A stretch of 64,000 bases of DNA, taken from CAZIAK01 sp964537035. Its GTDB lineage: Bacteria; Planctomycetota; B15-G4. Shown piece by piece: positions 1-9,008 of this stretch. The stretch is from NCBI GenBank assembly GCA_964537035.1, contig CAZIAK010000013.1, forward strand, positions 46,000-109,999, written 5' to 3'. Position numbers and translations under genes: made by a program. Under the pieces are notes generated by a model that made no database searches, had not been told where the DNA came from, and saw nothing but the letters and a program-made list of their open reading frames with translations. Numbering within the stretch: position 1 is the first letter of the stretch; each line of letters begins with the position of its first letter.

Positions 1-1582
1 CCCCGTCGAGGTCGATGGGCTCCAGGCGAATCAGCGACGGGAAGGCGCCAGCGTTCAGCACGGCCAGGGCGTAGAGATGGCCGGAGGGCGCCGCGAGCAG
101 ATCGCGAATGTCGAGCAACGACGCCACGCCGCCGGGGGTCAGGGGGGCACTGTGGAAGAGCGGTCCTGGTCCGTCCGCGACGGACAATCCGAGCAGGAGC
201 GGCGCTCCGGGGGCGCCCTGCCCAGGTGCTGGACGGGAACGCACGACGCTGGGTGCCAGCTCTCGAATGGTGCGGTCCTCCCCATCGAAGGCCAGCAAGC
301 GCCCGTCGAGGAGGGTGGTCAGGCCAACCAGTTGGTCGTGGCCCGTATCGAGGGCGTCGACCTGACCCACCAACGCAGAGGCCGCTGGCAGGGCAAACGA
401 GGGGTCTCCCAGCAGGTGGTCAATCACCGTCAACTGCTGATTGCCCGCAGCGGGGTCCAGCAAGGCGAACAGCAGCGACGGGTCTTTTCCTGGGGACAGA
501 CTCGAAGGGACACCCGGAAGCAGCGCACCGTTCTTGGCCACCAGGCCGTCCGGTCCGTCGTGCAAGAAGATGTCAGCACCGTCCGCAGCCGGGACAGCCA
601 ACGGCACCGGATCGAGCCCAACCAGCGCTTCGAAGGGCAGGTGCGAACCGAACGTGTCCTGGGCCACCTGCTGGGCCACGATCAAGCGGGTCGCCCGTGT
701 CGACAGGAAGAACGTCGGATCGGAGAAGCCGTCTCCATCAAGATCGCTACCGATCAGGTTGGCCGTGGTGGGTGCCACCGGCTGATCATAGGTCAGCATG
801 ATGTCCGACGGACCGGGCGGATAGCCTGGCAGGCCCATGTCCGTGATGGAGGCACCAAACGTCGCCGGCTGAAAACTGTCGTTGCCGTCCGCAGGCACGC
901 TGGTCAGAAGCGCCGGCGGAGCTCCTGCTCCCACGCCCTTTGGATAGTAGGCGGCCTCGTTGGACGTCGTGCCGAACAGCACCTCACCGCCAGGGCCCTG
1001 GAGGTTGATGATCTTGGACCCCACCGCCGTGGAGACCATGGCGTGGTAGGTACTCGCTGGCAGCAGGCCGGGGATGGCGGCTGCCGGCGCGGAGAGGTTT
1101 ACCTGCAGCGGAGCGGTAGGCACGAAGGGTCTGAACTCGACCTCGTAGGTGCCAGCCGTCTCATCGACGATCAGGACGTAGTCGCCCTTGGCCAGAATCA
1201 TCGGGTTCACTGCAGAGGCGTTCGCGTCAGCCGTGACCTCTGCCGGCGTGGTGAAGACCGGCAGGTTGGTGGACAGGAAAGGCCCCGAGGGCACACCGTC
1301 GAAACGGAAGACTATGGTCAGGTCAAGCGACGCACCCACGGTGGGTGGTGTCGCGGCGCCATCCTCGACCGGCGGCGTGGTCGTCGTCCCGAGCAGGGCC
1401 GATTTGAAGGCAAACCCAAGAAACTGCACCGCGTCGTCGGGCTCTGGCGCAGGCCCACCTCCCACAACGCCAGCACCACCACCGCCTCCACCGCCGCCAC
1501 CGCCGCCACAGCCCACGAGCAGCAGGGCGAGCGCGAGACAGAAGGAACGACCGGGAACAACGGATAGCCACGACAGGCGCAT
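1..1582 (-). CDS. Secreted lipoprotein, C-terminal part beyond left edge
   Basis: The gene reads leftward and runs off the window, so only the first 527 codons are visible. It starts with a 25-residue lipoprotein signal: a basic start, a hydrophobic stretch and the lipobox LLVGC, with the lipidated Cys at residue 25. A run of about eleven Gly and a Pro/Gly-rich linker follow, a common way to tether a domain to a membrane. The remainder is a beta-rich secreted protein with at least one calcium-loop motif, DLDGDGFSD, of the kind found in FG-GAP or dockerin-like domains. I do not recognise the family. The ATG is supported by an AGGAG ribosome site about 8 bases upstream. Function is unknown; cell-surface location is inferred from the signal. 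Confidence 0.8.
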   Translation of the reverse strand, partial: MRLSWLSVVPGRSFCLALALLLVGCGGGGGGGGGGGAGVVGGGPAPEPDDAVQFLGFAFKSALLGTTTTPPVEDGAATPPTVGASLDLTIVFRFDGVPSGPFLSTNLPVFTTPAEVTADANASAVNPMILAKGDYVLIVDETAGTYEVEFRPFVPTAPLQVNLSAPAAAIPGLLPASTYHAMVSTAVGSKIINLQGPGGEVLFGTTSNEAAYYPKGVGAGAPPALLTSVPADGNDSFQPATFGASITDMGLPGYPPGPSDIMLTYDQPVAPTTANLIGSDLDGDGFSDPTFFLSTRATRLIVAQQVAQDTFGSHLPFEALVGLDPVPLAVPAADGADIFLHDGPDGLVAKNGALLPGVPSSLSPGKDPSLLFALLDPAAGNQQLTVIDHLLGDPSFALPAASALVGQVDALDTGHDQLVGLTTLLDGRLLAFDGEDRTIRELAPSVVRSRPAPGQGAPGAPLLLGLSVADGPGPLFHSAPLTPGGVASLLDIRDLLAAPSGHLYALAVLNAGAFPSLIRLEPIDLDG

Positions 1583-1797
1583 CGTTGGGCTCCTGAGATG
1601 TCCTGTGAAACCAAGCCGGTTGGCGAGACGGCCGAAGTCAACGGCGGCCACCGTGGGCTGCCGACTGCCAGGCCGATGATCCGGCCCGAAACGCAAGCCA
1701 GCCCCGGGTGATCATCCGATCTCCCGGGGCCGGTGTCGAGGGTCTGGCGTCCCGAACCGACCGATCACCGATGTATCGACGATCGGCCGGCTCGGGG

Positions 1798-1818
1798 CCT
1801 GACAAGAGCCAGGTCAGG
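1798..1818 (-). terminator. Weak hairpin after secreted-protein gene
   Basis: CCTGAC and GTCAGG form a 6-bp stem around a 9-base loop, 10 bases beyond the stop of the leftward gene that ends at 1828. There is no clear T-run, so a terminator role is only suggested by position. Confidence 0.3.
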
Positions 1819-1827
1819 TTCCTTCGA

Positions 1828-4152
1828 TCAGGGGGTCGTGCTCTTCACGCCATTGGTGGCGCTGAAGTTCCCGAGAATCGCCGGACCCGTGATCCAGGCC
1901 TGCCAGTAGATGTCGAAACAGCTCGGGAGCCCGGCCGGCCAGGTCGCCGACACGACGAACTCGCCAGCGAAGGTCGGGATCGCCGGCAGGATGAAGTCCG
2001 GACTCGGCACCAGGGTGCCGAACTTGAAGGGCGAGAAGATCCCGTTGAAGCCCGCGATCATGAAGAAGATCTCACCAGGCTGCATGTCGGTCAGGCTGAC
2101 AGTGTAGTCGTCGCCAGCGGCACCTGAACCCGTGAAGCCCAGACGGGGCTCAACGAAGCCGGGGCCGGGGCCCGCCTTGGCGTTGTCCAGGTTCTCCCAC
2201 TCAGCGACGCCAACGTAGAGCAGCACGTTGTAGTCCTCGTCTGAGCCAAGAGCAGCACAGTCGTCGAAGGAGCCGTCACCATCCGTGTCGTAGATGATCG
2301 ACGCAGAGATGACCACGCCACCCATGGCCCGGTTGTCGTTGGTATCCAGGGCAGAGTTGTTCATCGCGCCATGAGCGACGTCGCTCATGTTGCCCGACCA
2401 GCTCGCGCCCGACGACACCGAGTTGCTGTCGGCGATGCCCATGAACGTGATCAGGTAATCGAGATCACTGTTCTCTCCGTGGAAGATGTCGCCGGTCTTG
2501 AAGACCAGGTCGAGCTCGTAGGAGAAGGTGGCCGGATCATAGATGGCGCGGACCAAGCCCGTGGCATCGTCGCCCAGTGGCATGGGATCGTTGGTGTGCA
2601 ACGAAGCCAGGAAGTACACGTTGCCCACCGAGTCGAACATGGGAGCCGAGAAGGAGGGCCCAAGAGGCACGCCACCGGTGAGGGTGTTCAGCGGGATCAG
2701 GTTTCCGATGGGAGTCCCACCGGGACCGTCCAGGATCTCCTTGCCCGTGACGCCGTCGTTCCAGCCAGCCAGGGTCCAGGTCTGGGCGCCGGTGACAGCA
2801 TCGGTCTTGCACACGCCCACAGCGTTGACGGGCCAGTCAGAACCGCCATCGAGGGGGTGATCAAAGACAGCAGCAACGAGCAGGTCACCGTTCTGGTCGA
2901 CGCGCACCGAAGCCTGGGAGTTGCCACCTTGGAAGGCCGTCTGGCTGTGGTAGTGATCGAACTCAAGGGTGCCAGCCGGGCCCAGCGTGGTGAAGCCGTC
3001 GCTGTTGTCGGTGATGCTCGCAGGCAGCTGGCAGGTGGCCGTGCCGGTGACGCCACCGTTGGCGTCGAGACCCCACAAGGCGATGTGGTCCTTCATGCCT
3101 GAGACCGCGTCTTCGCCGATGGTGCTACCGATGCCGGCCGTGCTGTTCAGCGTGCCGCCGAAGTTGTCGGAGTTGTAGCCCTGCACACCGCGGGTGCCGC
3201 TGAGGACAGCCGAGATGAACGCGCCAGTGGCGTTGACACTACCCGCTTCACCGCGCACGAACTGCGTGAGGAAGTTGGTGCCCAGGTAGAAGTCAGCGTT
3301 GTTGGTGTTGAGCGCCGGGGGCAGGTTGTTCGGCGTGGTGTGCACATCGGCCGAGTTGATCACGTAGTGGCCCAAAGCGCCCAGATCCTTCTGACCTACC
3401 GCGTCATCGCTGATCACGTTGAGCACGGCGCCGTTACGGGCGGTGGTGGACACACTGAAGATGTTGTTGCCCGGGAGAACGGTCAGACCGCCGCCACCCG
3501 TGGCACCAAAACCGTCGGCGCGGAAGAAGATCGAGCCCTCTTCGTTCACCGAGCCAATGCCCAGCGCTGCGAGGTTGCTGGCCGCGTTGCCACCGTTGGT
3601 GGCAGCCATGACCTTGCTCACGTACAGACGACCAGGGTTGCCCGGATCGAAGTTGACCGTGGCACCGATCAGGCCGGTGTAGCTGGACAGGGCGTCGGTG
3701 GTGCCGAACTCGGCCATGACCACACCGAACTGGTTCATGTCACAGGGTGCGGAGACAGTGCCGGGGGCCGTGTGCACCGCAGGGTCGTTGTTCACACCAG
3801 AGCCGGCGGTCTTCCAGACCTGGTAGCTCTTCGACGAGGTGGTGCCGACCTTCTGCAGGCGGCTGATGCCTTGGGCCGACAGCAGGCTGGCGTTGAAAGC
3901 GGTGCTCGACTTGCTCGACTTGAGCAGGGGAGCGATGCCGTAGGTCACACCCCAGCGGGTCTCGAAGGGGTTCAGATCGACGACGAAGTCATCGGTCTGC
4001 TCCGATCCGTTGGTGGCAGTAGCGTCATCCCAGGGAGTGGTGGCGTCACCGCCGGAGCAGGTCGTCAGGGCGACGCTGTCCTGAGCAGTGGCCGCAGGGG
4101 CGAGGAGAGCACCCGCCGCGAGAAGCGCGATGGAACGAAGACTCGGTGACAT
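1828..4152 (-). CDS. Large secreted protein with shared C-terminal module
   Basis: A 774-residue protein with a clean Sec signal peptide (MSPSLRSIALLAAGALLAP, cleavage expected after ATA at residue 23). The ATG at 4152 is chosen because it gives this signal and has a GAGG site upstream; the reading frame stays open further upstream without a plausible start. The body is rich in Asn, Gly, Ser and Thr and has calcium-loop-like stretches such as DTDGDGSFDD. The last 100 residues follow a pattern (hydrophobic strands, WPAGLP, then an aromatic-Gln segment, then SATNGV and TTP) that recurs at the ends of the proteins at 16616-18700 and 29147-30793. I do not recognise the main domain. It is probably a cell-surface or exported protein. 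Confidence 0.8.
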   Translation of the reverse strand: MSPSLRSIALLAAGALLAPAATAQDSVALTTCSGGDATTPWDDATATNGSEQTDDFVVDLNPFETRWGVTYGIAPLLKSSKSSTAFNASLLSAQGISRLQKVGTTSSKSYQVWKTAGSGVNNDPAVHTAPGTVSAPCDMNQFGVVMAEFGTTDALSSYTGLIGATVNFDPGNPGRLYVSKVMAATNGGNAASNLAALGIGSVNEEGSIFFRADGFGATGGGGLTVLPGNNIFSVSTTARNGAVLNVISDDAVGQKDLGALGHYVINSADVHTTPNNLPPALNTNNADFYLGTNFLTQFVRGEAGSVNATGAFISAVLSGTRGVQGYNSDNFGGTLNSTAGIGSTIGEDAVSGMKDHIALWGLDANGGVTGTATCQLPASITDNSDGFTTLGPAGTLEFDHYHSQTAFQGGNSQASVRVDQNGDLLVAAVFDHPLDGGSDWPVNAVGVCKTDAVTGAQTWTLAGWNDGVTGKEILDGPGGTPIGNLIPLNTLTGGVPLGPSFSAPMFDSVGNVYFLASLHTNDPMPLGDDATGLVRAIYDPATFSYELDLVFKTGDIFHGENSDLDYLITFMGIADSNSVSSGASWSGNMSDVAHGAMNNSALDTNDNRAMGGVVISASIIYDTDGDGSFDDCAALGSDEDYNVLLYVGVAEWENLDNAKAGPGPGFVEPRLGFTGSGAAGDDYTVSLTDMQPGEIFFMIAGFNGIFSPFKFGTLVPSPDFILPAIPTFAGEFVVSATWPAGLPSCFDIYWQAWITGPAILGNFSATNGVKSTTP

Positions 4153-4419
4153 GCTTGAAATCCTCAAGGGTGTGAGTGGGTCTTGTTGAGTGATCGGGTC
4201 ATGCCTGACGTCGTCGAAGCCGCGCCACGACAGGGTCAAGCGAGGGAGTTCTCCCGGAACGCTACGTTGCCCGGATGAACGAGCCATGAAGAGCCCGAAT
4301 CCAGAAGATCGCAATGCCCGCGGGACAGCCAAATGTACCCGAAGAATGGCACTCGGTGGAGATTGGTCCCCCGCCTGTAGCAGCTCCCGCGACTCGGCCC
4401 GGCTGCCATCGGCCAATCC

Positions 4420-7071
4420 TCAGCCAGAGGGCCTTCGGCCTGGTCTGGCACGAGGGCTCGCCGTGAGCGGATCTTCAGGCCAGGAGTGCTTGGGGTAGCG
4501 CCGACGCAAGTCCTTGCGTACCAACGGGTAGGTGTTGGCCCAGAAGCTGGCCAGATCGTCCGTCACCTGCTGTTCACGCATATTCGGGCCCAGCAGGTGC
4601 AAGACCACGGGCACCCTCCCCCGGGCCAGCCGTGGCGTTTCTTTCAGCCCGAACATCTCCTGAATCCGCACTGCCAAGCGGGGTGCCTGGGCACGGTCAT
4701 ACGTCAGGGCGATGCGGCTCCCGGAGGGCACAGCCACCCGCTCGGGCGCCTCACGGTCGAGAATGGCGAGCAAATGATGCCCCAGCAGACCCCGAACCAG
4801 ATCCAGCAGGGGAGCCTTGCGCAGCTCCGCGAAGGAACGGCGCCCGTGGCACAGACTGGGCAGCAGGTCGGCCAGGGCACGCTCATCCAGGGCTGGCCAC
4901 TCGAACTCGGGCAGCCACTCGGCGACCCAGGCCACCCGATCCAAGAAGGTCTTCAGCTCTCGCCGTTCCAGATCGAGTGCCCCGTGAAGGTCAGCTCTGG
5001 CCGCCTCCTCCAGGGCCTGGGCCAGCCCCTGGGCGTCCTTGCCTGGCACCGAATGTTCCTCGAGGAGCAGGTCGTCGAACAGGACCCGGCGGCGCACTCC
5101 TACCGACAGACGTTCCCGATCGAAGACCACGATCTCCTCCTCGGTCAGCCGCTCCTCTGGGAGCCAGTCCCGCTCGACCGCAGCCGCCAGGCGGACGAGG
5201 GCCTCACCGCTTTTTCTCGCCGAGCCCTCCAGGGACAGGCACAGAAACAGCGGTGCCTCTCGGACAATGCTCGAAGCATCGACGCGCACGCCCCGGCCCC
5301 CCACCATCACGGCCCGGTCTGAACCCGGCCCGCGGCGACGCGCCAGGCGATCAGGGAACGCAGCGAGCAAGGCCCGCCCCAGCATGTGGTCTGTACACTC
5401 GCTCTCGGACCCACGCCCTGACGTCTGGGAGCCCGAGCCCCTCCGTTCACCGAGCTGTTGCGGCGCCGTCTCGCTGCCAGCGGTGCCCATGGGGACGTCT
5501 TGGTCGCGGGCCTCGAGCAGGCGGGTCAACTCCTGGGCGACGCGCAGGATCTGCTGCGCTGCCCCGTGGTTCCAGCCCGGGCCCCCACCACCGGCCCCTG
5601 CGCCGCCAGGCCCGCCCCGTCGCCGCCCCCCTGAAGCCTGGGCCTCCAGCTGATTCAGGCGATCGGTCAGGTCAGAGTTGCCGCTCGTACCGGCTCGGCG
5701 CACCCGGGGCGCCGGGTCTCTCTCGGATAACAACGCGCAGGCCAGGGCAGCACGTCGGGTCACGCCGTGGGCCACCCCCTCCAGGCCGAGCCGGGCCAAC
5801 CGTGGAGGCAGGGGCAGTCGGGAGAGGGCCTGTCCCACAGGGGTCACCCGCTCACCGTCCCAGGCTCCCAGACGGCGCAGCAGCTGATCGGCCAGGGCCA
5901 AGGAGGCGGCGCTGGGAGGTTGCAGCCAGGGCAGGGCCCCGGGGTCAGCTTCACCCCAGGCGCGCAGCTGCAGCACCGGGCCAGCCAGGTCGAGGCGCTG
6001 AATCTCGGGCGCCAGCACTTCGGCCAGCGAGCGCTGCTGCCCCTGGGTCCAGAGCCGGGCACAAAACCCTGGCGCGGTCCGCCCAGCCCGGCCAGCCCGC
6101 TGGTCCGCCGAGGCCTTGCTGATGGGCAACACCGCCAGACGATCGAGCCCCACCGCCGGATCGAACTCTGGGATGCGCGCCAGGCCCGTGTCGACCACCG
6201 CCGTCACACCCTCGATGGTCACGCTGGTCTCGGCCACGTTGGTGGCCAGGATGACCTTGCGCCGAGGCCCGGAGCGCAGCACCCGGTCCTGCTGGTCGCC
6301 GGGCAACTCGCCGTACAGGCGGCAGAGGTCCAGATCGTGCTGCCGAGCCAGGTCTCCCAGGGCCCGTTCGCTGGCGGCGATGGCCCCCCGCCCGGGCAAG
6401 AAGACGAGCACATCCCCCTCGCTGCGGCCGAGCACCGCCGCCACACCCCTGAGCACCTGCTCGCCCAGGGGGCCGCTGGGCGCCGAGGGCAGGTAGGCGA
6501 TCTCCACCGGATGACTGCGCCCCTCACAGCGCACCACCGGGCAGTCCAGGGCCGCAGCGATCCCCTCCGCGTCCAGGGTGGCTGACATGATCACCAGGGG
6601 CAGGTCGGGGCGCAGCTCATCACGCAGCCGACGCACCATGGCCAGGGCCAGGTCTCCGTCGAGATGCCGCTCGTGAAACTCGTCGAAGATCACCGCGCCC
6701 ACGCCAGAGAGAAACGGATCCCCCTGCAGGCGGCGGACGAACAGGCCCTCGGTGACCACCTCGATGCGCGTGGCCTGGCTCACCTTGCGGTCGAAGCGCA
6801 CCCGGTAACCCACCTCGTCACCGAGCCGCCCGCCCCGCTCAGCCGTCATGCGCCGAGCCGCCGCCCGGGCTGCCAGCCGACGGGGCTCGAGCATGACCAC
6901 CGCGCCGTCCCCCGCGAGGCCAGCATCAAGCAGCGCGGGCGGCACCCGGGTGGTCTTGCCCGCGCCCGTGGGAGCCACCAGCACCACGCACCCCGCGCAG
7001 CTCAGCTGACTGACCAGATCAGCCAGCACCTCATCGATAGGCAGGGGGATCGGCTCAGGTCGGGGACACAT
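4420..7071 (-). CDS. hrpB: ATP-dependent RNA helicase HrpB
   Basis: An 883-residue DEAH-box helicase of the HrpB family, which unwinds RNA using ATP; its cellular substrate is poorly known. Visible motifs are Walker A GAGKTT (residues 36-41), DEFH (130-133), SATLDAEG, TSVTIEGVTAVVDTGLAR and QRAGRAGR. The C-terminal end has the family signature GPN...VTDDLASFW and YPKHSWPEDP. The ATG at 7071 puts Walker A at the normal distance from the start; the frame is open for 100 more codons upstream, but that stretch has no helicase similarity and approaches the divergent gene at 7273. A Gly/Arg-rich low-complexity insert lies at about residues 477-498 in the middle of the protein. Length and motifs make the assignment firm. 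Confidence 0.95.
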   Translation of the reverse strand: MCPRPEPIPLPIDEVLADLVSQLSCAGCVVLVAPTGAGKTTRVPPALLDAGLAGDGAVVMLEPRRLAARAAARRMTAERGGRLGDEVGYRVRFDRKVSQATRIEVVTEGLFVRRLQGDPFLSGVGAVIFDEFHERHLDGDLALAMVRRLRDELRPDLPLVIMSATLDAEGIAAALDCPVVRCEGRSHPVEIAYLPSAPSGPLGEQVLRGVAAVLGRSEGDVLVFLPGRGAIAASERALGDLARQHDLDLCRLYGELPGDQQDRVLRSGPRRKVILATNVAETSVTIEGVTAVVDTGLARIPEFDPAVGLDRLAVLPISKASADQRAGRAGRTAPGFCARLWTQGQQRSLAEVLAPEIQRLDLAGPVLQLRAWGEADPGALPWLQPPSAASLALADQLLRRLGAWDGERVTPVGQALSRLPLPPRLARLGLEGVAHGVTRRAALACALLSERDPAPRVRRAGTSGNSDLTDRLNQLEAQASGGRRRGGPGGAGAGGGGPGWNHGAAQQILRVAQELTRLLEARDQDVPMGTAGSETAPQQLGERRGSGSQTSGRGSESECTDHMLGRALLAAFPDRLARRRGPGSDRAVMVGGRGVRVDASSIVREAPLFLCLSLEGSARKSGEALVRLAAAVERDWLPEERLTEEEIVVFDRERLSVGVRRRVLFDDLLLEEHSVPGKDAQGLAQALEEAARADLHGALDLERRELKTFLDRVAWVAEWLPEFEWPALDERALADLLPSLCHGRRSFAELRKAPLLDLVRGLLGHHLLAILDREAPERVAVPSGSRIALTYDRAQAPRLAVRIQEMFGLKETPRLARGRVPVVLHLLGPNMREQQVTDDLASFWANTYPLVRKDLRRRYPKHSWPEDPLTASPRARPGRRPSG

Positions 7072-7272
7072 GGCCCCGATCGTGCGCAATGCGTCGGCAA
7101 GACACGAGCCCCGCGGCCAGGGATCGCGCAGCCCCGGCACGGCGCCTTGATCGTGCGCCTTGTCCGCCCTGCCCCACCGAGGGATAACCAGTGGCTGGCG
7201 AAGCGCCACGGGCCAGGGGCAACCCTGCCCCGAAGGCACGAGCCTGTCACCAACGCCCCCGGAAGCCTGCCC

Positions 7273-7905
7273 ATGCGCTGTTCCCTCGCCCTCGTGCTCT
7301 GCCTGGGGCTGACAGGTTGCGGCCTGGCCCAACCCCTGGCTCGAGGACGGGATGCCGCCCAGATCCTGCACGTGGGTGTCTCAGGCAGCTATCAACCTGG
7401 CGTCTACGCCTGGGCTCTGGCCCCCCTGCTCGGGACCAGCCTGGGCTACCAACCCCACGGAGCCGCCGTGGGCAGCGACTACGGCTACAGCCACGGTTGG
7501 CACCAGGCTGGCTACGGCATTGTCGTGGGCGGTGAAATGGTGCGAGCCGAGTGGGGCTTCTCGGTCGAGGGCTTCGTCGACCGTCCCCTCTGGGACGCCT
7601 ACGCCACCCAGACCCAGCTGCTGCTGATGAATCTCACCGTGACCGACCAGCGCATCGGGCGGGACACCCAGTCGCTGGCCCTGCGCCGGGTCGAGGTGGG
7701 ACTGCACCTGCTCTTCGTCGGGGCTTCCCTGGGCATCGATCTCTTCGCCGTGGGCGACTTCGCTGCGGGATTGTTCGGCTTCGACCCCAGCGATGACGAC
7801 AGCAGAGCGCTGCTGCGCGCACCGTTCGTTCAAGCCGAGGCCGAGAACGCCGACGGCGAGGCCGCAGCTGCGACGACAAGCGCCACGGATCAGCCAGCAC
7901 CCTGA
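7273..7905 (+). CDS. Small lipoprotein of unknown function
   Basis: A 210-residue protein that starts with a lipoprotein signal (MRCSLALVLCLGLTGC, lipidated Cys at residue 16). The start is the first ATG that gives this signal. The mature part is rich in Gly and Tyr early on (SGSYQPGVYAW, GSDYGYSHGW) and later hydrophobic (LHLLFVGASLGIDLFAVGDF), ending in an acidic and Ala/Thr-rich tail. I do not recognise the family. It is the first gene of a three-gene run: the acetyltransferase gene begins 11 bases after its stop, so the genes are probably co-transcribed. It is divergent from hrpB. Confidence 0.75.
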   Translation: MRCSLALVLCLGLTGCGLAQPLARGRDAAQILHVGVSGSYQPGVYAWALAPLLGTSLGYQPHGAAVGSDYGYSHGWHQAGYGIVVGGEMVRAEWGFSVEGFVDRPLWDAYATQTQLLLMNLTVTDQRIGRDTQSLALRRVEVGLHLLFVGASLGIDLFAVGDFAAGLFGFDPSDDDSRALLRAPFVQAEAENADGEAAAATTSATDQPAP

Positions 7906-7916
7906 CCTTGCCGCCC

Positions 7917-8528
7917 ATGCCCTCCACCACCGATTTTCCACCGGAACCGCTTGTGCTCACCGGCCGTCACGTGGTGCTGCAACCGCTGAGCCTCGCTCAC
8001 CTCGACGAACTCCTCGAGGCGGGAGCCGACCCGGACGTCTGGCGCTGGTTGCCCCACGCGTACTTTCTTGACAGAGACCTGGCCCGGCAGTGGATCGAAG
8101 ACGCCGTCGCCGAACAGACCGCGAAGAGGGCCCTGCCCTTCGCCATCATCGATGCCGCTTCGGGGCGAGCCGCGGGCTCCACTCGCATGTTCGATTTTCG
8201 TCCGGACCACAAAGGCCTGGAGATCGGCTGGACGTGGCTCGGCGCGCCCTACCAGCGCACGGCCATCAACACCGAGTGCAAACGCCTGCTGTTGGGCTTC
8301 GCCTTCGAACAGCTGGACGCGCTGCGGGTGCAGCTCAAGACCGACAGCCGCAACACCCGCTCTCGTGCAGCCATCGAGCGCATGGGCGCCAGCTTCGAAG
8401 GTGTGCTGCGCAATCACATGCTCTTGCCCAACGGCGATCTGCGACACTCGGCGTTCTTCAGCGTCCTGGCCGACGAGTGGCCCACGACCAGACAGCGCCT
8501 CGACAGCTTCCTGGAGCAGGCCCCATGA
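7917..8528 (+). CDS. GNAT-family N-acetyltransferase (RimJ/RimL type)
   Basis: A 203-residue protein with the layout of the RimJ/RimL branch of GNAT enzymes, which move an acetyl group from acetyl-CoA to an amino group on a protein or small molecule. Visible features are the early LTGRHVVLQPLSLAHLDEL segment, the beta-4 strand LEIGWTWLGAPYQRTAINTE leading into the acetyl-CoA-binding helix, and the late N-S-R-A-A-I-E-R-M-G segment typical of the family. The ATG at 7917 is preferred over a TTG nine bases upstream. The stop overlaps the start of the next lipoprotein gene by four bases (ATGA), a sign of translational coupling. The substrate cannot be read from sequence. Confidence 0.88.
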   Translation: MPSTTDFPPEPLVLTGRHVVLQPLSLAHLDELLEAGADPDVWRWLPHAYFLDRDLARQWIEDAVAEQTAKRALPFAIIDAASGRAAGSTRMFDFRPDHKGLEIGWTWLGAPYQRTAINTECKRLLLGFAFEQLDALRVQLKTDSRNTRSRAAIERMGASFEGVLRNHMLLPNGDLRHSAFFSVLADEWPTTRQRLDSFLEQAP

Positions 8529-8983
8529 AGCCCCTGTTCGCCCTGCTCGTCACCCTCTCGCTGGCCGTCTCGTGCCAGCTGCCCTTCGATCAGCCCTCGT
8601 CACCTGAGCCCTACATCACCCGGGCTCAGGCCGAACTGGACGGGCGAGGGTTCACGTTCTTTCACGTGGCCTCTTTCGGCTTGCTGAGAGACAGGCAGTA
8701 CCTGCAGAACGTGCGCCACGGAGCGCGAGTCGATGACCTCCCCGCCCAGCTGGCCGAGCTGCTGGCTGCGGGGGCTGAACAGGACACGCTGGTGGCCATG
8801 GGTGGTGCCTGCAGTGAGAAGAGCAGGCTCATTCTCGAGCAGGCCCTGGAGCTGCTGACCACTCGGTCGCTGCCCAAGCTGGAGCTGCTGTTCTTGGGCG
8901 ATGCCCGGCATGGCAGGGCGGTGGCGCCGAAGCTCCACGCCCTGAGCGCTCGCTACAAGTCCGTTGAGATCACCATCGACTGA
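8525..8983 (+). CDS. Small lipoprotein, translationally coupled
   Basis: A 152-residue protein with a lipoprotein signal MKPLFALLVTLSLAVSC, lipidated Cys at residue 17. The mature domain alternates strands and helices (FFHVASFGLLRD, TLVAMGGACSEKS, LELLFLGDARHG), which suggests a small alpha/beta fold. I do not recognise it. Its ATG overlaps the stop of the acetyltransferase gene, so the two are likely translated together. It ends 25 bases before the convergent carboxypeptidase gene. Confidence 0.78.
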   Translation: MKPLFALLVTLSLAVSCQLPFDQPSSPEPYITRAQAELDGRGFTFFHVASFGLLRDRQYLQNVRHGARVDDLPAQLAELLAAGAEQDTLVAMGGACSEKSRLILEQALELLTTRSLPKLELLFLGDARHGRAVAPKLHALSARYKSVEITID

Positions 8984-9008
8984 GCGCCCGTGGGCGAGGC
9001 GCTGTGGC

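Noticed and set aside
77..1567. A 496-codon open frame on the plus strand
   Set aside because: It is the shadow of the leftward lipoprotein gene; its translation is Arg/Gln/Gly-rich with no domain.
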